Source: Actinomycetota bacterium
GTDB lineage: Bacteria > Actinomycetota > Actinomycetes > Mycobacteriales > Pseudonocardiaceae
Length of the DNA: 61,555 nt
Direction: 5' to 3'
Assembly: GCA_021324675.1 (NCBI GenBank)
Contig: JAJPIR010000312.1
Coordinates: 1 to 61,555, forward strand
Shown: positions 1 to 11,132 of the stretch, in pieces
Numbering within the stretch: the first letter of the stretch is position 1
How the letters are laid out: each line of letters begins with the position of its first letter
The notes under the pieces: generated by a model
What the model was told of the DNA's origin: nothing
What the model saw: only the letters and a program-made list of their open reading frames with translations
The model's database searches: none
Made by a program: the position numbers and the translations under genes

Positions 1-3000
1 CCCTGGTCTGCTTGGGAAAGCGCGTGGAAAACAATGCCAGCCTGCATCGAGGTCAGCGGGTAGATGTCCTCGATGCAGCGCCCCTGGCCCACCAAACGAT
101 CCACGCCGGCCTGGTCAAGACCGGCGAGCGGGTAATCGGAGGGAGTACGCCCGCCCGCACCGGGTGTCGAGCAGTGCTCGATGATCTCCAGCAGTGCGGT
201 GAGCAGACCCTGGGCCAGGGTATGGATGGTGTCGTGTCGGTGCAGGGCCTGGGAATAAAACCAGCTGAACTCCAAGCAGTCGTGTTCCACTCGACCCACC
301 ACGTCGATCACGTGAGTCCGCTGCTGCGCTGGGTCTGCGGCCAGGACCAGTTCCTCGCGCATGGCCTGGAACAGCCCGTTGCCGGTAAGCCAGTCGAATT
401 GGCCGAGGTAGTTGAAGCTGACCTGGGGGGTGGGTTGCTTGGTGAGTGTCTCGGCCTGGGCGAGGTAGCGCAGGGCTCCGTAGCCCAGACCCCGGCCGGG
501 TATGGCGCGCAGTTGCTCTTTGATCGACTTAAGTGTCGGGCCCCAGTTGTCGCGCTGAGTGCCGAGGTCGAGCGCTACGGGGAAGATGGTGGTGAACCAG
601 CCGATGGTGCGGGATAGATCAACTCCGTCGAAGATTTCTTCCCGGCCGTGGCCTTCCAGGTCCACCAAGATCCGCTGATGTCCGGTCCAGTTGGCCAGTA
701 CGTGGCCCAGCGCGGCCAGCAGGACGTCGTTGATCTGGGTGCGGTAGATACCGGGTACGTCCTGCAACAGGGCTTTGGTGTGCTGGGGGTCTAGCCGCAC
801 GCTGACCGATTTCATCGACGCGACGGTGTTGAGCCCCGCGCTGTCGGTGGGCAACACCGGGTTGGCATGATCGATTACTGCGGCCCAGTAATCACACTCG
901 CTGTTCCACCCACCGGCGGCGGCGTGTTCGGTCAACCGTAGTGCCCAGGTTTTCCATGAGCTGGTCTTGGTGGCCAAGCCGACTTGCTGGCCCTGTGCCG
1001 TTTGCTGGTAGGCGGTGGCTAAATCTTCTAGCAGGATCCGCCAGGACACCCCGTCGATCACCAGATGGTGCACGGTGATAAACAGCGCTGGATGCCGATC
1101 AGCGCCGAAATTGAACAAGACTGCCCGGAGCAAGGGCGGCTCGGTGAGAGTGAAACTCGTCTGCGCTGCCTCGATGATCCGGGCCATGGCCGCGTCCCGG
1201 TCTGCGGGCGCGATGGCGGACAGATCGTGGTAATCGAGCACGTCAACCGGCTGGACCGGTGCGTTGTCTTGCCGCCACTGCCCGTCTCGGTACTCGAACC
1301 GCAAGCGCAGCCCGTCGTGATGCTCAATCACCGCGTCTAGCGCCACGCGTAATGCGTGTTCGTCGACCTCGTCGATCACGTCGAACATCAACGCCTGGTT
1401 GAAATGCTCCAGCCGGTACAAGTCACACTCAAAAAACCAACACTGAACCGGGGTCAACGCCACCGGCCCCACTACCGGCTCCTGCTCGGCCACCTCCGGC
1501 GCCACCACAATCACCTGCGTCGCTAGTGACGCAACGGTCTGATGCTCGAAAATATCGTTAGACGTCAACCGCATACCAGCTTGCCGAGCACGGGACACCA
1601 CCTGAATACTCAGGATCGAATCCCCGCCAAGCTCGAAGAAGTTATCCTCGATCCCTACCCGATCAACCTTGAGCAACTGCGCCCAAATATCACACAAGAC
1701 ACGCTCTACATGAGTTCGTGGCGCCACATAATCACGGGCCGGCACCAATCCGCCCACCGGTGCCGGCAACGCACCACGATCCACTTTCCCATTCGGACTC
1801 AATGGCAACTCATCCAGCACGACAAACACCGAAGGCACCATGTAATCCGGCAACCTCTGGCGGAGGAACCCGCGCAAGGTTTGTGCAGCGGTTCCCGGCG
1901 CCGCGCCCGGAGCCAGGACCACGTAAACCACCAGGCGCGGGTGCTCGGCGTGCTCACCAGAAACGATGGCGATCGCCTCAGCAACGTCGGGGTGGCGAGC
2001 CACAGCGGCCTCGACCTCACCCAGCTCAACCCGGAATCCGCGGACTTTCACCTGTTGATCGGACCGGCGCAGATACTGCAATTCGCCGTCGGTGTTCCAT
2101 CGCACGACATCTCCAGTGCGATACATCCGCGTACCCGGCGACCCGAACGGATTCGCCACAAACCGGGACGCGGTCAAACCCGGACGGTGCAGATACCCAC
2201 GCGCCAGCCCAGCACCACCGAGATAAAGCTCCCCTGGCACACCCGCTGCTACCGGACGCAAGCTGGCATCGAGCACATATACCTGGGTATTGGCAATCGG
2301 CCGGCCGATCGGCGGCTGCTGCTCGCCGTCGAACTCGCCCGCATCGTGGTACCACGCGGTGGCATATACCGTGGCCTCAGTCGGTCCATAGATGTTGGCG
2401 ATCCGACGGCACGACGTAACCGAACGGATTTTCCGCAGCGCCTGGGCTGACAACGCTTCTCCGGCGAGCACCACGGTCTTTGCCGTGATCGCTACCGTCC
2501 CGCTGCCGATCACCTGCGCGAATGCTGACGGCACTGCGCTAACCAAACTCGCTACCCAGCCTCCGTCTGGTGGTTCCAGTAAGGCGAGTAAGTCACGCAC
2601 CACCTCGATGGAGCCACCGACCACCAGCGGGCAGAAAATCTCGAACACCGACACGTCGAAGTTCAGGGAAGTCGAGGTGATCACCCGGGAAAGCCCTGAT
2701 GGTCCGAAGTCCGCTGCTGCCCAAGCCGCGAGATCTCGCACGCTCGCATGCGTGACGACGACGCCTTTCGGCCAGCCCGTGGAGCCCGACGTATAAATCA
2801 CGTAGGCCGGGTGGGTCGGCAGCACCGCGCACACTCGGTCGGCCTCGGTCACATTTCGGCCCGGGAAACCCGCCAACTCCTTGGTTACCGCCGCATCATC
2901 AAGGATCAGCCGGTCGGCTCCCGCTAACTCGGGCACCTTGTCGGCGACGGCCCTTATGGTCACCGTCAAGGTCGGGCAGGCGTCGGAGAACATGAACTCG

Positions 3001-6000
3001 ATCCGCTCCCGCGGATAGTCGAGATCGATCGGCAGGTATCCCGCACCTGACTTCCAGATCGCCACCAAGGCCACGATCATGTCCACTGAACGCGGCACTG
3101 CCAGCGCCACGAATTGCTCTGGACCCACTCCTCGCTGGATCAACAGGCGCGCCAGCCGGTTCGCCCGTGCGTTTAACTCCCGGTAGGAAAGTTGTTCGCC
3201 TCGGCAGCAAACCGCCAGCTCGTCCGGTGTCCGCACCACCTGCAGCTCGAACAATCCGGTCCACAATGCCGAAGGCACGGGCGCAGCGGTGTCGTTACGC
3301 TCGACCAGCAATCGATGGCGCTCTTCCTCGGTCAGCGAAGGAAGCTCGGCCAGCTGCCGATCCGGATGCTCAGAAATCCCTTCGAGCAGCACGCCCAGGC
3401 CGGTCACGAACCCGGCGATCGTCGCGGCGTCGAACAGATCGGTGTTGTATTCGACCGCGACATTCAGTGAACCGTCTCGAGGAAGGAATTCCACGAGGAG
3501 GTCAAAGCGGGAGGAGGGGCGGGGCAGATCGTATTCCGTGATCCGCAGGTCGGGAAGCTCGCGCGTCCGAACCATGTCCTGTTGCAGCACCACCATGGCC
3601 TGCACCAGCGGAGTGCGGCTGGGGTCGCGTGCCGGCCGGAGTTCCTCAATCACCCGGTCGAAAGGGGCTTTGTCATGAGCAAACGCGTCGAGCACGGTCT
3701 CCCGGACCGTGGTGAGAAAATCTCCGAAGAACTGGGTGGGTTCGATCCGGGAACGCAACACGACGGTATTGACAAAGAAACCGACCACACCCTCCAGCTC
3801 GGTCCGGTCGCGCCCGGTCGTCACGGTGCCCACGGCAATGTCTCGCTGGTTGCAGTAACGAGACAGCAGCAGCTCAACCGCCGCGGTCAACGTCATGAAA
3901 AGCGTCGCTCCATGCGCCTGCCCCACCGCGGTGAGCCGTCGGATCAGGCTCGCTGGCAGGTCGTGCCGGTAAACCGCACCGGATGACGTGCGCACCGGCG
4001 GTCTAGGCCGGTCGGTCGGCAACTCGAGCGCTTCGATGCCAGCAAGTTGGCGCTTCCAGTAGTCCAGGTGCGGTTGCAGCGCAGCATCCGAAAGCTGTGC
4101 GTGCTGCCACACCGAGAAGTCCGGGTACTGGATCGGCAACTCCGCCAGGTCGGCGCGGACGTTGCGCCTTGCGGCGTCGTACAGTTCAACCAGCTCATCG
4201 ACCAGGACGCGAACGGACCAGCCGTCAGTAATGATGTGGTGCTGGCTGAGCAACAGCACGTTGTCGTCATGGGCCAGCCGGACCAACAAGGCCCTGGCCA
4301 GCGGGCCGCGCCGCAGGTCGAAGGCAATGGCCAACTCTCCCGCGAGTTCCCGGTCGAGGGCGTCGTCGTCGCGGTGGTCACCCAGGTCACACACCCGAAG
4401 TGGTATCTCGCCGGCCGCGTGGACGATCTGCGCACCGTGCCCGTCGATGGTGTCGAACGTGGTGCGCAGCGACTCGTGCCGGTCAGTCAATGCCGTCAAG
4501 GCCGACCGCAGCGCCTTGATGTCGACCGGCCCGGACAACCGCAACCCAACGCCGGTGTTGTACTCGGTCCCGCCGGAGCTCAGATCATCGAGAAACCACA
4601 ACCGACGCTGAGCCGGCGCCAGCGGGACCACCGGGCCCCGGAGCGCGGCAGTGATCCTTTCAGCCGGGCCTGACGCGGGATCCGGCAGGAGCTCTGCGAG
4701 CCTGGCGATGGTCCGGGCGTCGAACAACGCGCGGCTGGGCAGCTTGAAGCCGAATGCCTCGCGGATCAACGACAGCGCACGAAAGCTCAGAATCGAGTCG
4801 CCCCCGAGAGCGAGGAAGTCGTCCTCGACACCGACGCCCTGCACGCCCAGCACGCTTGCCCAGATACCGGCCAGCACCCGCTCAGCAGCAGTTCGCGGTG
4901 CGACGTAACCATCGTGCCCGGCCGTGCTGGCCTCCGGCGCGGGCAGCGCTCGCCGGTCGAGCTTGCCGTTGGCACTCAGCGGTAACCGGTCTAGCACCAC
5001 ATACGCCGAGGGCACCATGTACTCCGGGAGGGCACCGGCGACCAACGCGCGTAACTCGTCTGGAGCCGGCATTGCCCTGTCGGCGGGAGCGAGGTAAGCG
5101 ACCAGTCGCTTGTGGCCTGGCTGGTCCTCGCGAGCGATCACGGCTACGTCGCCGACGTCAGGGTGCCGGCGCAGTGTCGCCTCGACCTCTCCGGTCTCGA
5201 TGCGGAATCCCCGGATTTTGACCTGCTGGTCGGCGCGCCCGGCGAACTCCAGCTGACCGTCAGGGCTCCACCGGGCCAGGTCGCCGGTGCGGTACAGCCG
5301 CGAGCCCGGGTCTCCGAACGGGTTCGCGAGAAATCGCTGGCTGGTCAGCCCGGGTCGGTTGAGGTAGCCACGCGCCAGGCCATGCCCGGTGACGTACAGC
5401 TCACCCACGGTGCCCACCGGTACCGGACGCAAGGTGGCGTCGAGCACGTAGGCCTTGGTGTTCCAGATCGGCCGGCCGATCGGCGGAGCCCCGCCTGGAT
5501 GCAGCGGCTCGGTCCAGGTCGACACCACTGTCGATTCGGTCGGCCCGTAAGAATTGATCATCCGGCGGCCCGGGGCCCAGCGGTCGACCAGCTCACCCGA
5601 ACACGCTTCGCCGCCGACGATCAGGGTCTGGAAGTGTGGTAACTCGCTTGCCGCCGCAGCCGGCACGGTAGCCAGTGCAGCTGGCGGAATCAGTGCGTGC
5701 GTCACCCGCCGGTCGGCGAGTACGGAGACGAGCTGCTCACCCAGCAGTGAACCCGGCGGCGGCACGACGAGCGCAGCACCGGCCGGCAGCGACATGCACA
5801 GCTCCAGAATCGAGGCATCGAAACTGGGTGAAGAAAATTGCAGTACCCGGTCTCCCGCCGTGACGGCGTAGCGATCGACCTCGGCGGCAGAGAAGCTGGC
5901 CAGCCCAGCGTGGGTAACTGCCACGCCTTTTGGCTGCCCGGTCGAGCCCGAGGTGTAAATGACGTAGGCCAGATGCTCGGCAACGAGCGGGAAACTCCGG

Positions 6001-6617
6001 TCGGCGTCGGTAGGGCGGCGATCCGGCATCGTGGCCAGTTCTGACCGGACTGCGAGCTCGTCGAGCACCAGTAACGAAACACCCTCGATACCGCGCATGA
6101 CCGGGGCGATGTCGCGCCGGGTCAGCACCGAGACCGGACGGGTGTCGGCCAGCATGAACGCTATCCGCTCCGCCGGATACGTCGGGTCTACCGGCAAGAA
6201 GGCCGCTCCTGCCTTCAGCACAGCGAGCTGGGCGACAACAATGTCCACCGAACGCGGTAAGGCCAGCGCCACGACCTGTTCCGGCCCCGCCCCCGCGGAG
6301 ATCAGAAAATGAGCCAATCGGTTGGCCCGTAGCTCCAAATCGGCATAGCTCAAGGACAACTCGGTTGCTGGCAACCCGCTTCGAGATGTGCCGGTATACA
6401 GCAGGGCCGGCGCGTCTGGGGTCCGGGTTACCTGCGCCTCGAACAGATCAGGGAATGTGGCCGGGATGACGTCGCGGTCGGTGTCGTTAAACGCGATGAG
6501 CAACTGGTGGCGCTCCGCCACAGTCAACACGTATTGCGGGGCAATCGGCGCCTCCGGTGCACCGCGAGGGACAGGAAGCACTCCAGCCAGCACGGGCATC
6601 GGCTTGTGCGGCACCAT
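1..6617 (-). CDS. Non-ribosomal peptide synthetase, 5' part (A-T-C-A-T-E-C...)
   Basis: Partial gene: about 2,205 residues are visible and the frame runs off the left edge. The ATG follows a strong AAGGAGGA. Domains in order: adenylation A1 (about 30-520), carrier T1 with LGGDSILS near 605, condensation with HHIITDG near 794, A2 (about 1120-1600), T2 with LGGDSILS near 1664, epimerisation with HHLVIDG near 1855 followed by an NYLGQFD motif, then the first residues of another condensation domain. There is no C domain before A1, so this looks like the initiating synthetase. My hand-aligned specificity residues are D-A-L-L-I-G-S-V-V for A1 (no confident substrate) and D-V-F-S-V-A-I-V-Y for A2, which resembles alanine-type codes. 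The E domain predicts a D-residue at position 2. No MbtH or thioesterase is in the window. The product is unknown. Confidence 0.93.
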   Translation of the reverse strand, partial: MVPHKPMPVLAGVLPVPRGAPEAPIAPQYVLTVAERHQLLIAFNDTDRDVIPATFPDLFEAQVTRTPDAPALLYTGTSRSGLPATELSLSYADLELRANRLAHFLISAGAGPEQVVALALPRSVDIVVAQLAVLKAGAAFLPVDPTYPAERIAFMLADTRPVSVLTRRDIAPVMRGIEGVSLLVLDELAVRSELATMPDRRPTDADRSFPLVAEHLAYVIYTSGSTGQPKGVAVTHAGLASFSAAEVDRYAVTAGDRVLQFSSPSFDASILELCMSLPAGAALVVPPPGSLLGEQLVSVLADRRVTHALIPPAALATVPAAAASELPHFQTLIVGGEACSGELVDRWAPGRRMINSYGPTESTVVSTWTEPLHPGGAPPIGRPIWNTKAYVLDATLRPVPVGTVGELYVTGHGLARGYLNRPGLTSQRFLANPFGDPGSRLYRTGDLARWSPDGQLEFAGRADQQVKIRGFRIETGEVEATLRRHPDVGDVAVIAREDQPGHKRLVAYLAPADRAMPAPDELRALVAGALPEYMVPSAYVVLDRLPLSANGKLDRRALPAPEASTAGHDGYVAPRTAAERVLAGIWASVLGVQGVGVEDDFLALGGDSILSFRALSLIREAFGFKLPSRALFDARTIARLAELLPDPASGPAERITAALRGPVVPLAPAQRRLWFLDDLSSGGTEYNTGVGLRLSGPVDIKALRSALTALTDRHESLRTTFDTIDGHGAQIVHAAGEIPLRVCDLGDHRDDDALDRELAGELAIAFDLRRGPLARALLVRLAHDDNVLLLSQHHIITDGWSVRVLVDELVELYDAARRNVRADLAELPIQYPDFSVWQHAQLSDAALQPHLDYWKRQLAGIEALELPTDRPRPPVRTSSGAVYRHDLPASLIRRLTAVGQAHGATLFMTLTAAVELLLSRYCNQRDIAVGTVTTGRDRTELEGVVGFFVNTVVLRSRIEPTQFFGDFLTTVRETVLDAFAHDKAPFDRVIEELRPARDPSRTPLVQAMVVLQQDMVRTRELPDLRITEYDLPRPSSRFDLLVEFLPRDGSLNVAVEYNTDLFDAATIAGFVTGLGVLLEGISEHPDRQLAELPSLTEEERHRLLVERNDTAAPVPSALWTGLFELQVVRTPDELAVCCRGEQLSYRELNARANRLARLLIQRGVGPEQFVALAVPRSVDMIVALVAIWKSGAGYLPIDLDYPRERIEFMFSDACPTLTVTIRAVADKVPELAGADRLILDDAAVTKELAGFPGRNVTEADRVCAVLPTHPAYVIYTSGSTGWPKGVVVTHASVRDLAAWAAADFGPSGLSRVITSTSLNFDVSVFEIFCPLVVGGSIEVVRDLLALLEPPDGGWVASLVSAVPSAFAQVIGSGTVAITAKTVVLAGEALSAQALRKIRSVTSCRRIANIYGPTEATVYATAWYHDAGEFDGEQQPPIGRPIANTQVYVLDASLRPVAAGVPGELYLGGAGLARGYLHRPGLTASRFVANPFGSPGTRMYRTGDVVRWNTDGELQYLRRSDQQVKVRGFRVELGEVEAAVARHPDVAEAIAIVSGEHAEHPRLVVYVVLAPGAAPGTAAQTLRGFLRQRLPDYMVPSVFVVLDELPLSPNGKVDRGALPAPVGGLVPARDYVAPRTHVERVLCDIWAQLLKVDRVGIEDNFFELGGDSILSIQVVSRARQAGMRLTSNDIFEHQTVASLATQVIVVAPEVAEQEPVVGPVALTPVQCWFFECDLYRLEHFNQALMFDVIDEVDEHALRVALDAVIEHHDGLRLRFEYRDGQWRQDNAPVQPVDVLDYHDLSAIAPADRDAAMARIIEAAQTSFTLTEPPLLRAVLFNFGADRHPALFITVHHLVIDGVSWRILLEDLATAYQQTAQGQQVGLATKTSSWKTWALRLTEHAAAGGWNSECDYWAAVIDHANPVLPTDSAGLNTVASMKSVSVRLDPQHTKALLQDVPGIYRTQINDVLLAALGHVLANWTGHQRILVDLEGHGREEIFDGVDLSRTIGWFTTIFPVALDLGTQRDNWGPTLKSIKEQLRAIPGRGLGYGALRYLAQAETLTKQPTPQVSFNYLGQFDWLTGNGLFQAMREELVLAADPAQQRTHVIDVVGRVEHDCLEFSWFYSQALHRHDTIHTLAQGLLTALLEIIEHCSTPGAGGRTPSDYPLAGLDQAGVDRLVGQGRCIEDIYPLTSMQAGIVFHALSQADQ

Positions 6618-6674
6618 ACTTTGTCGAATCCTCCTTGGCGCGGCCAATAAAAAATGGATTCCGATACAAAATGG

Positions 6675-8168
6675 TCAGGCGAGGACACCGCGTAGCGACT
6701 CGATCGGCGATCGAGATTCCGGCACAGCAACAGGCCGCCGTGAAGCCAGCCGGCCACCGATCTGGAAATGCTCTATCTGGTTGGTGCTCGGATCGCGAAG
6801 AAAACGCCCGACATGCTGACCCTGGCCTGAGTTCGGGTCCTGAATCACAAAATTGAGGTCGTCGTAGAAAACCAGGCGAGCGATGAGGTCACCGCCGGCT
6901 TCGATGCACAGGGCTCCATCATCCCCAGCAGTAACCAGGTATTCAGCCGGGCCGTTCGAGTAGTTACCCACGAACTCGGCGGGGCAGATGACCGGCGCTC
7001 GGGACGAGGTGTCTGGCTGGCGCGCGGCCAGCGGCACGTTCGCGCGCTGTAATTCGACCTGTAGCTCCTCCCACAGCAAGGCCCCGGTGTTGGCATTGGT
7101 GGTAAGTGCCACCACCCAGCCGCCATCCGGCTCGATACGCAGGTGGCAGGAGGTGCCGTCGGCATTGCCGTCGTGGCCGACCCAGCCGGTGCTGCCCTCC
7201 CAGAATGTGGCCAGCCCAGGGCCCCAGCCGTCGGCTAACCCGAAGGGATCGGCGCCGGGAACAGGTTGCCGCATGCACTCGGCATAACTCACCGGAAGCA
7301 ACTCCGGGAAACCAGACCCGACGTGCATCAGACCCAAAGTCACAAGGTCAATGGCACTCATCGCCAATGCCCCAGCCGGAGCTTCGGCCGCGGCAAGTGA
7401 TTGCTGTACGGGCCGGATCCGGTCCAGGATCGGATTAACCGAGTGACCGCTGGCGACGGGGCGTCCGGCGGATGTCCGTCTCGATCCCACCACCATGGTG
7501 AGGTCAATGCCCAGCGGCCGCAGCAGGATCGCCTCCATGGCCTCCGGCCAGCTCATGCCCGTGATTGTTTCGATCAGGTAGCCGACGAGGGCGTAGTTCC
7601 GGGTCGAATAAGAAAAACCGGTCCCAGGAGGTAAAAGCAGGTCCTGCCAACGGCAGTGCTCCCGCACGTAGCGCCCCAGCGACAATGTGGACAACTTGGG
7701 TGGATCCGGGCTCTCGGCGAATCCGCTGGTGTGGCTGAGCAAGTGGCACAAGGTGAGCTGGTCACCCAAGTCATCCAGTTCGGGCAGGTGCTCCGCCAAC
7801 GGGGCATCGAGCTCGATATCACCGTCTGCGACCAGGATCATCGCCAGAGTTGCGGTGGCCAATTTGGTGATCGAACCAATAGGAAAGGCGGTCTCCCTCG
7901 AGACCGGAATCCCGGTCCCGTGCTCCATCTCGCCGAATTCGGCGGTGATGGTCTCCCCGCCGTGGTGTACGGCGAGCTGCGCACCGGGCACCTGGTGGCG
8001 CTCCGCCAGTGCGGCGACAGTGGCGGCTAACCAGTGAGGATCCAGCGCCGCTGACGTTACACCCATTCCATTTAATGGGACGCTGCCGTACCCCTGCCGT
8101 GGTCCTATGGAGTGAAAATCGTCCGACTTGCTGACGGCAGGCAGATCACACGCCGCAACCTCTCCCAT
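6675..8168 (-). CDS. Beta-lactamase/PBP-fold serine hydrolase (possible peptide-release or D-peptidase enzyme)
   Basis: 497 residues, class C beta-lactamase/penicillin-binding fold. The nucleophile motif is SITK (SxxK). The usual YSN triad is YST here (GFSYSTRNY), and the third motif reads HDG in WVGHDGNADG. The last 110 or so residues form a separate C-terminal domain. No signal peptide is evident, which suggests a cytoplasmic enzyme. The gene lies 57 bp upstream of the NRPS on the same strand and is probably cotranscribed with it. PBP-type enzymes next to epimerase-containing NRPSs can act as stand-alone release or cyclising thioesterases, or as D-amino peptidases. Either would fit, but this is inferred from context. 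The start could also be the ATG about 34 codons further in. The Asn-to-Thr change in the second motif is unusual. Confidence 0.8.
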   Translation of the reverse strand: MGEVAACDLPAVSKSDDFHSIGPRQGYGSVPLNGMGVTSAALDPHWLAATVAALAERHQVPGAQLAVHHGGETITAEFGEMEHGTGIPVSRETAFPIGSITKLATATLAMILVADGDIELDAPLAEHLPELDDLGDQLTLCHLLSHTSGFAESPDPPKLSTLSLGRYVREHCRWQDLLLPPGTGFSYSTRNYALVGYLIETITGMSWPEAMEAILLRPLGIDLTMVVGSRRTSAGRPVASGHSVNPILDRIRPVQQSLAAAEAPAGALAMSAIDLVTLGLMHVGSGFPELLPVSYAECMRQPVPGADPFGLADGWGPGLATFWEGSTGWVGHDGNADGTSCHLRIEPDGGWVVALTTNANTGALLWEELQVELQRANVPLAARQPDTSSRAPVICPAEFVGNYSNGPAEYLVTAGDDGALCIEAGGDLIARLVFYDDLNFVIQDPNSGQGQHVGRFLRDPSTNQIEHFQIGGRLASRRPVAVPESRSPIESLRGVLA

Positions 8169-8251
8169 GGCTCACACGTTAGGGTTGAGCCCTTCGGAGG
8201 GCCTTAAGGTGGACTTAAGGGGCCCATGCAGTACGGAGTTAGTCCTTCGCG

Positions 8252-8923
8252 CTACGTAGAGACGGTGCCCACCAACCCGGTCTCATAACCGACGATGACC
8301 AGCTGGGCACGGTCGCGGGCATCGAGCTTGGCAAGCAGCCGCCCAATGTGGGTCTTGACGGTTCCGCGGCTTAAATGCAGGTAGTTTTCGATCTCGCTGT
8401 TACACAATCCGCGCGCGATCAGTGTGAGCACCTCCCGCTCCCGGTCAGTGATCCCGGCAAGTGAGCGGGTGGGGCGCCGGGCCGGTGCCGGATTGCGGAT
8501 GAACTCAGCGATCAGCCGCCGGGTGACGGTGGGGGCCAGCAACGCCTCACCGGACGCAACTACCCGTATCGCATCGAGTAACTGAGCCGGCGGGGTGTCC
8601 TTGAGAAGAAAGCCACTGGCGCCGGCGCGCAGCGCAGAATACACGTATTCGTCCAAGTCGAACGTGGTGAGGACGAGAACTCTCGGGGAAGATTCCTTGG
8701 CGGTAATCCGCCGGGTGGCCTCGATGCCGTCCATCACCGGCATGCGCACGTCCATCAACACAAGGTCGGGATGGCACTGCTGGACCAGCTGGACTGCCTC
8801 CGCGCCGGTACTCGCTTCACCGACCACCGTCAGGCCCGGGTCGGTGTCGATGAGTACTCGCAGGCTGCCGCGCAACAGTGCCTGATCGTCAGCGAGCAGT
8901 ACCCGGACTTCAGAGCCAGTCAT
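8252..8923 (-). CDS. NarL/LuxR-family response regulator
   Basis: 223 residues. The receiver domain (about 5-120) has acidic residues in LLADDQ, the phospho-acceptor Asp in VLMDVRMP and the switch Lys in LLKDTPP. A LuxR-type helix-turn-helix occupies about 155-215 (ITDREREVLTLIARGLCNSEIE). Its ATG overlaps the stop of the upstream sensor kinase by 4 nt (ATGA), so the two are translationally coupled. Targets are not visible. The divergent ABC ATPase just beyond the kinase is the classic target position for such pairs, and the neighbouring NRPS genes are another possibility. Confidence 0.92.
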   Translation of the reverse strand: MTGSEVRVLLADDQALLRGSLRVLIDTDPGLTVVGEASTGAEAVQLVQQCHPDLVLMDVRMPVMDGIEATRRITAKESSPRVLVLTTFDLDEYVYSALRAGASGFLLKDTPPAQLLDAIRVVASGEALLAPTVTRRLIAEFIRNPAPARRPTRSLAGITDREREVLTLIARGLCNSEIENYLHLSRGTVKTHIGRLLAKLDARDRAQLVIVGYETGLVGTVST

Positions 8924-10122
8924 GCAGGCCCCACGTCGTACGGCAAGCGGGCGTGCACCGCGAAGCCGCCGTTGGGCTGGCGGCCCGCGGTGAGAGTTCC
9001 GTGGTGCAGGGCGGCCCGTTCTCTCATGCCGATCAAGCCATGGCCGGGCCGGCCTACCGGGCCATTCGGTCTACCGTCATCGATAACCGCCAGCTGGAGC
9101 TCGCCCGGCTCGGCGGTGATGCGGACAGTGCATCGCACTGGCGCCACGGCGTGCTTGATGACGTTGGTCAGTGCCTCTTGCACGATCCGGTATGCAGACA
9201 GCTGAACCGCGGTGGGCAATGCTGGGATGGGACCGCGATCGAGTTCGACCTGGACGTCAGCGAGTCGCGCATTCTCGACCAGGCGCGGGAGCTCGTCAAG
9301 GCCTGGACTGGGTGCCAGGTCCGCCTCATCCTCGGACCTCAACGAGCCGAGTACGCGGTGGATGTCGGCAAGTGCAGCGCGGCCCACGGACTCGATGACG
9401 CCGAGCGCTTCCCGGCTCTCCTCTGGACGCGTGTCGTACACGTGGTTGGCCACAGCGGCTTTCATCACGATCACGCTCATGCTGTGCGCGACCACGTCAT
9501 GCATTTCCCTGGCGATCCGCAACCGCTCTTCGGAGACAGCCTTTTGTGCACGGTGCTCGGCAATCTGGTCGGCGTACTCCCGGCGCGCTCGGACGTTGCG
9601 AGCGAACGCCCAGGCGACGCCGATAGCCAACCACCCGGAAGTCAGCGAGGCAAAAAGGTCAGTGTATTTGGGGTCCGGTGTGACGAGAAGGAAATGAGGC
9701 TTCAGTACGGTGGAGGTGACTACCGCTACCACCGTGACGGACAGCAGCGCGACCCGGAGCGCGATGGCCGCCTTCCGGGGTCCTACGGACAGTGCAACCG
9801 GGTAAAGGGCGACCGCCACCCCCAGCACGGTGACCGCAATCGGCATACCCAAGAACGCGGCGACGACGGTGACGGTAAGGACGAGGCCGAACACCGGGAT
9901 CGGCTGCCACCTGCGGATGGCCAGGAGAACACCTAGCGCAAGCGCCACCAACCCCACCCCGACGACCGCCGCGATGGATGGACCCACGGCCGCGTAGAGG
10001 GTGGCGTTGACCGTAAGCAAGACAATCCACACGGCAGGCAACAGGTCGAACACGACGACCTGCCACAGGCGTTGTCGAAACCGCGGCGGCGACACGCCCG
10101 AAATGCCAGCGGGTTCGGTCAC
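8920..10122 (-). CDS. Membrane sensor histidine kinase (HisKA_3 type)
   Basis: About 400 residues. Several N-terminal membrane helices (about 20-160) precede a HisKA_3 dimerisation/phosphoacceptor region with the His in AREMHDVVAHSMSVIV. A C-terminal HATPase domain follows, with a G-rich box (VGRPGHGLIGMRERA). The frame stays open far upstream, but the membrane domain and the divergent gene at 10234 argue for the GTG at 10122. The best Shine-Dalgarno, GGAGG, lies about 20 nt upstream of that GTG and directly abuts an ATG in another frame, so the start is uncertain. It pairs with the overlapping response regulator. Confidence 0.85.
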   Translation of the reverse strand: MTEPAGISGVSPPRFRQRLWQVVVFDLLPAVWIVLLTVNATLYAAVGPSIAAVVGVGLVALALGVLLAIRRWQPIPVFGLVLTVTVVAAFLGMPIAVTVLGVAVALYPVALSVGPRKAAIALRVALLSVTVVAVVTSTVLKPHFLLVTPDPKYTDLFASLTSGWLAIGVAWAFARNVRARREYADQIAEHRAQKAVSEERLRIAREMHDVVAHSMSVIVMKAAVANHVYDTRPEESREALGVIESVGRAALADIHRVLGSLRSEDEADLAPSPGLDELPRLVENARLADVQVELDRGPIPALPTAVQLSAYRIVQEALTNVIKHAVAPVRCTVRITAEPGELQLAVIDDGRPNGPVGRPGHGLIGMRERAALHHGTLTAGRQPNGGFAVHARLPYDVGPA

Positions 10123-10233
10123 ATCAGCAACGGTAACCGCATCCTCCGGACAGTGCGTCAGACCTGGGTCCGACCACGTATTCCAGACCGTGCTCCGATG
10201 TGTATCGGACCTGGATACAGCAGCATTACAGGC

Positions 10234-11121
10234 ATGATCGAGGTACGCGAGCTGATCAAGGATTACGGAGATAAGCGCGCGGTCAACCAGCTGTCGTTCA
10301 TCGCTCGTCCGGGCATGGTAACCGGTTTTGTCGGGCCGAAGGGTTCCGGAAAGTCGACCACCATGCGGATCGTCCTCGGCCTCGACACCCCGACGTCCGG
10401 CACAGCACTCGTGAACGGGCAACACCACGCCGCCTTGAAACGGTCGATGCGGACAGTAGGGGCAATGCTGGAAGTCCAGGCGGTGCCAGCTGACTGCACT
10501 GCAGCCGATCATCTGCGATTCCTCGGGCGCGAGTCGCGCATCTGCCCACACCGCGTGACCGAGGTGCTCCGGCAGGTGGAGCTGTCCGCGATGGCAGACA
10601 AGCGGGTCAGCGAGCTGCCCCACGGTATGCGCCAGCGGCTCGGAGTCGCCGGGGCACTCCTGAACGACCCTGGTGTCCTGCTGTTCGACGAGCCCATGCG
10701 GGGGCTGGACGCGGAAAACATCGAGTGGAGCCGGGATCTGATGCAGTCGCTGGCCGATGAGGGCCGAACGGTGCTCGTCTCCAGCAGTCAGATGCAGGAC
10801 ATGGCTCTGACCGCCGACCATCTGCTCATCATCAACCACGGAGAATTGATCATGGAAGCTGCTACCGCAGAGCTGATCGATCGATTTCACCGTGACGTAC
10901 TCGTGCGCTCGCCGCGCCGCAGCGGGCTGACGCGGGTGCTCACCGATCTGGGTGCCACCGTGCGTGCCGAGTCTGGCGGTGGGCTGTCAGTCACCGGTAT
11001 CGACTCGTGGAGGATTGCCTCGGCCGCCGCGGAGCATCACATACCGCTGCAAGAGTTGACCCCGCGCAACCGGTCACTCGAGGACTTCTACCAGGAACTG
11101 ACCGGCATGAAACCTCGATGA
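10234..11121 (+). CDS. ABC transporter ATP-binding protein with degenerate signature and H-loop
   Basis: 295 residues, family of drug/bacitracin-type exporter ATPases. Walker A is GPKGSGKS (34-41) and Walker B is VLLFDEP (148-154), both plausible. The signature region reads ELPHGMRQR where relatives have a Ser-Leu-Gly-Met core, so the conserved signature Ser is replaced by Pro129. The H-loop reads VSSSQM where VSSHLM is usual, so the switch His is Ser185. The D-loop context is PMRGLD instead of PxxGLDP. No permease gene follows: the next gene is convergent. It is divergent from the two-component pair. It may be a decayed transporter ATPase, or one acting with a distant permease at low turnover. 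Confidence 0.85.
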   Translation: MIEVRELIKDYGDKRAVNQLSFIARPGMVTGFVGPKGSGKSTTMRIVLGLDTPTSGTALVNGQHHAALKRSMRTVGAMLEVQAVPADCTAADHLRFLGRESRICPHRVTEVLRQVELSAMADKRVSELPHGMRQRLGVAGALLNDPGVLLFDEPMRGLDAENIEWSRDLMQSLADEGRTVLVSSSQMQDMALTADHLLIINHGELIMEAATAELIDRFHRDVLVRSPRRSGLTRVLTDLGATVRAESGGGLSVTGIDSWRIASAAAEHHIPLQELTPRNRSLEDFYQELTGMKPR

Positions 11122-11132
11122 AGCAGGAGGCC

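Noticed and set aside
10119-10142. A seven-codon upstream ORF (MRLPLLM) with a TTA codon, overlapping the GTG of the sensor kinase.
   Set aside because: Its GGAGG touches the ATG with no spacing, so it is unlikely to be translated.
8920-10890. A 656-residue open frame that would extend the sensor kinase across the ABC ATPase.
   Set aside because: The first 250 residues are antisense to the ABC gene and have no membrane or signalling features.
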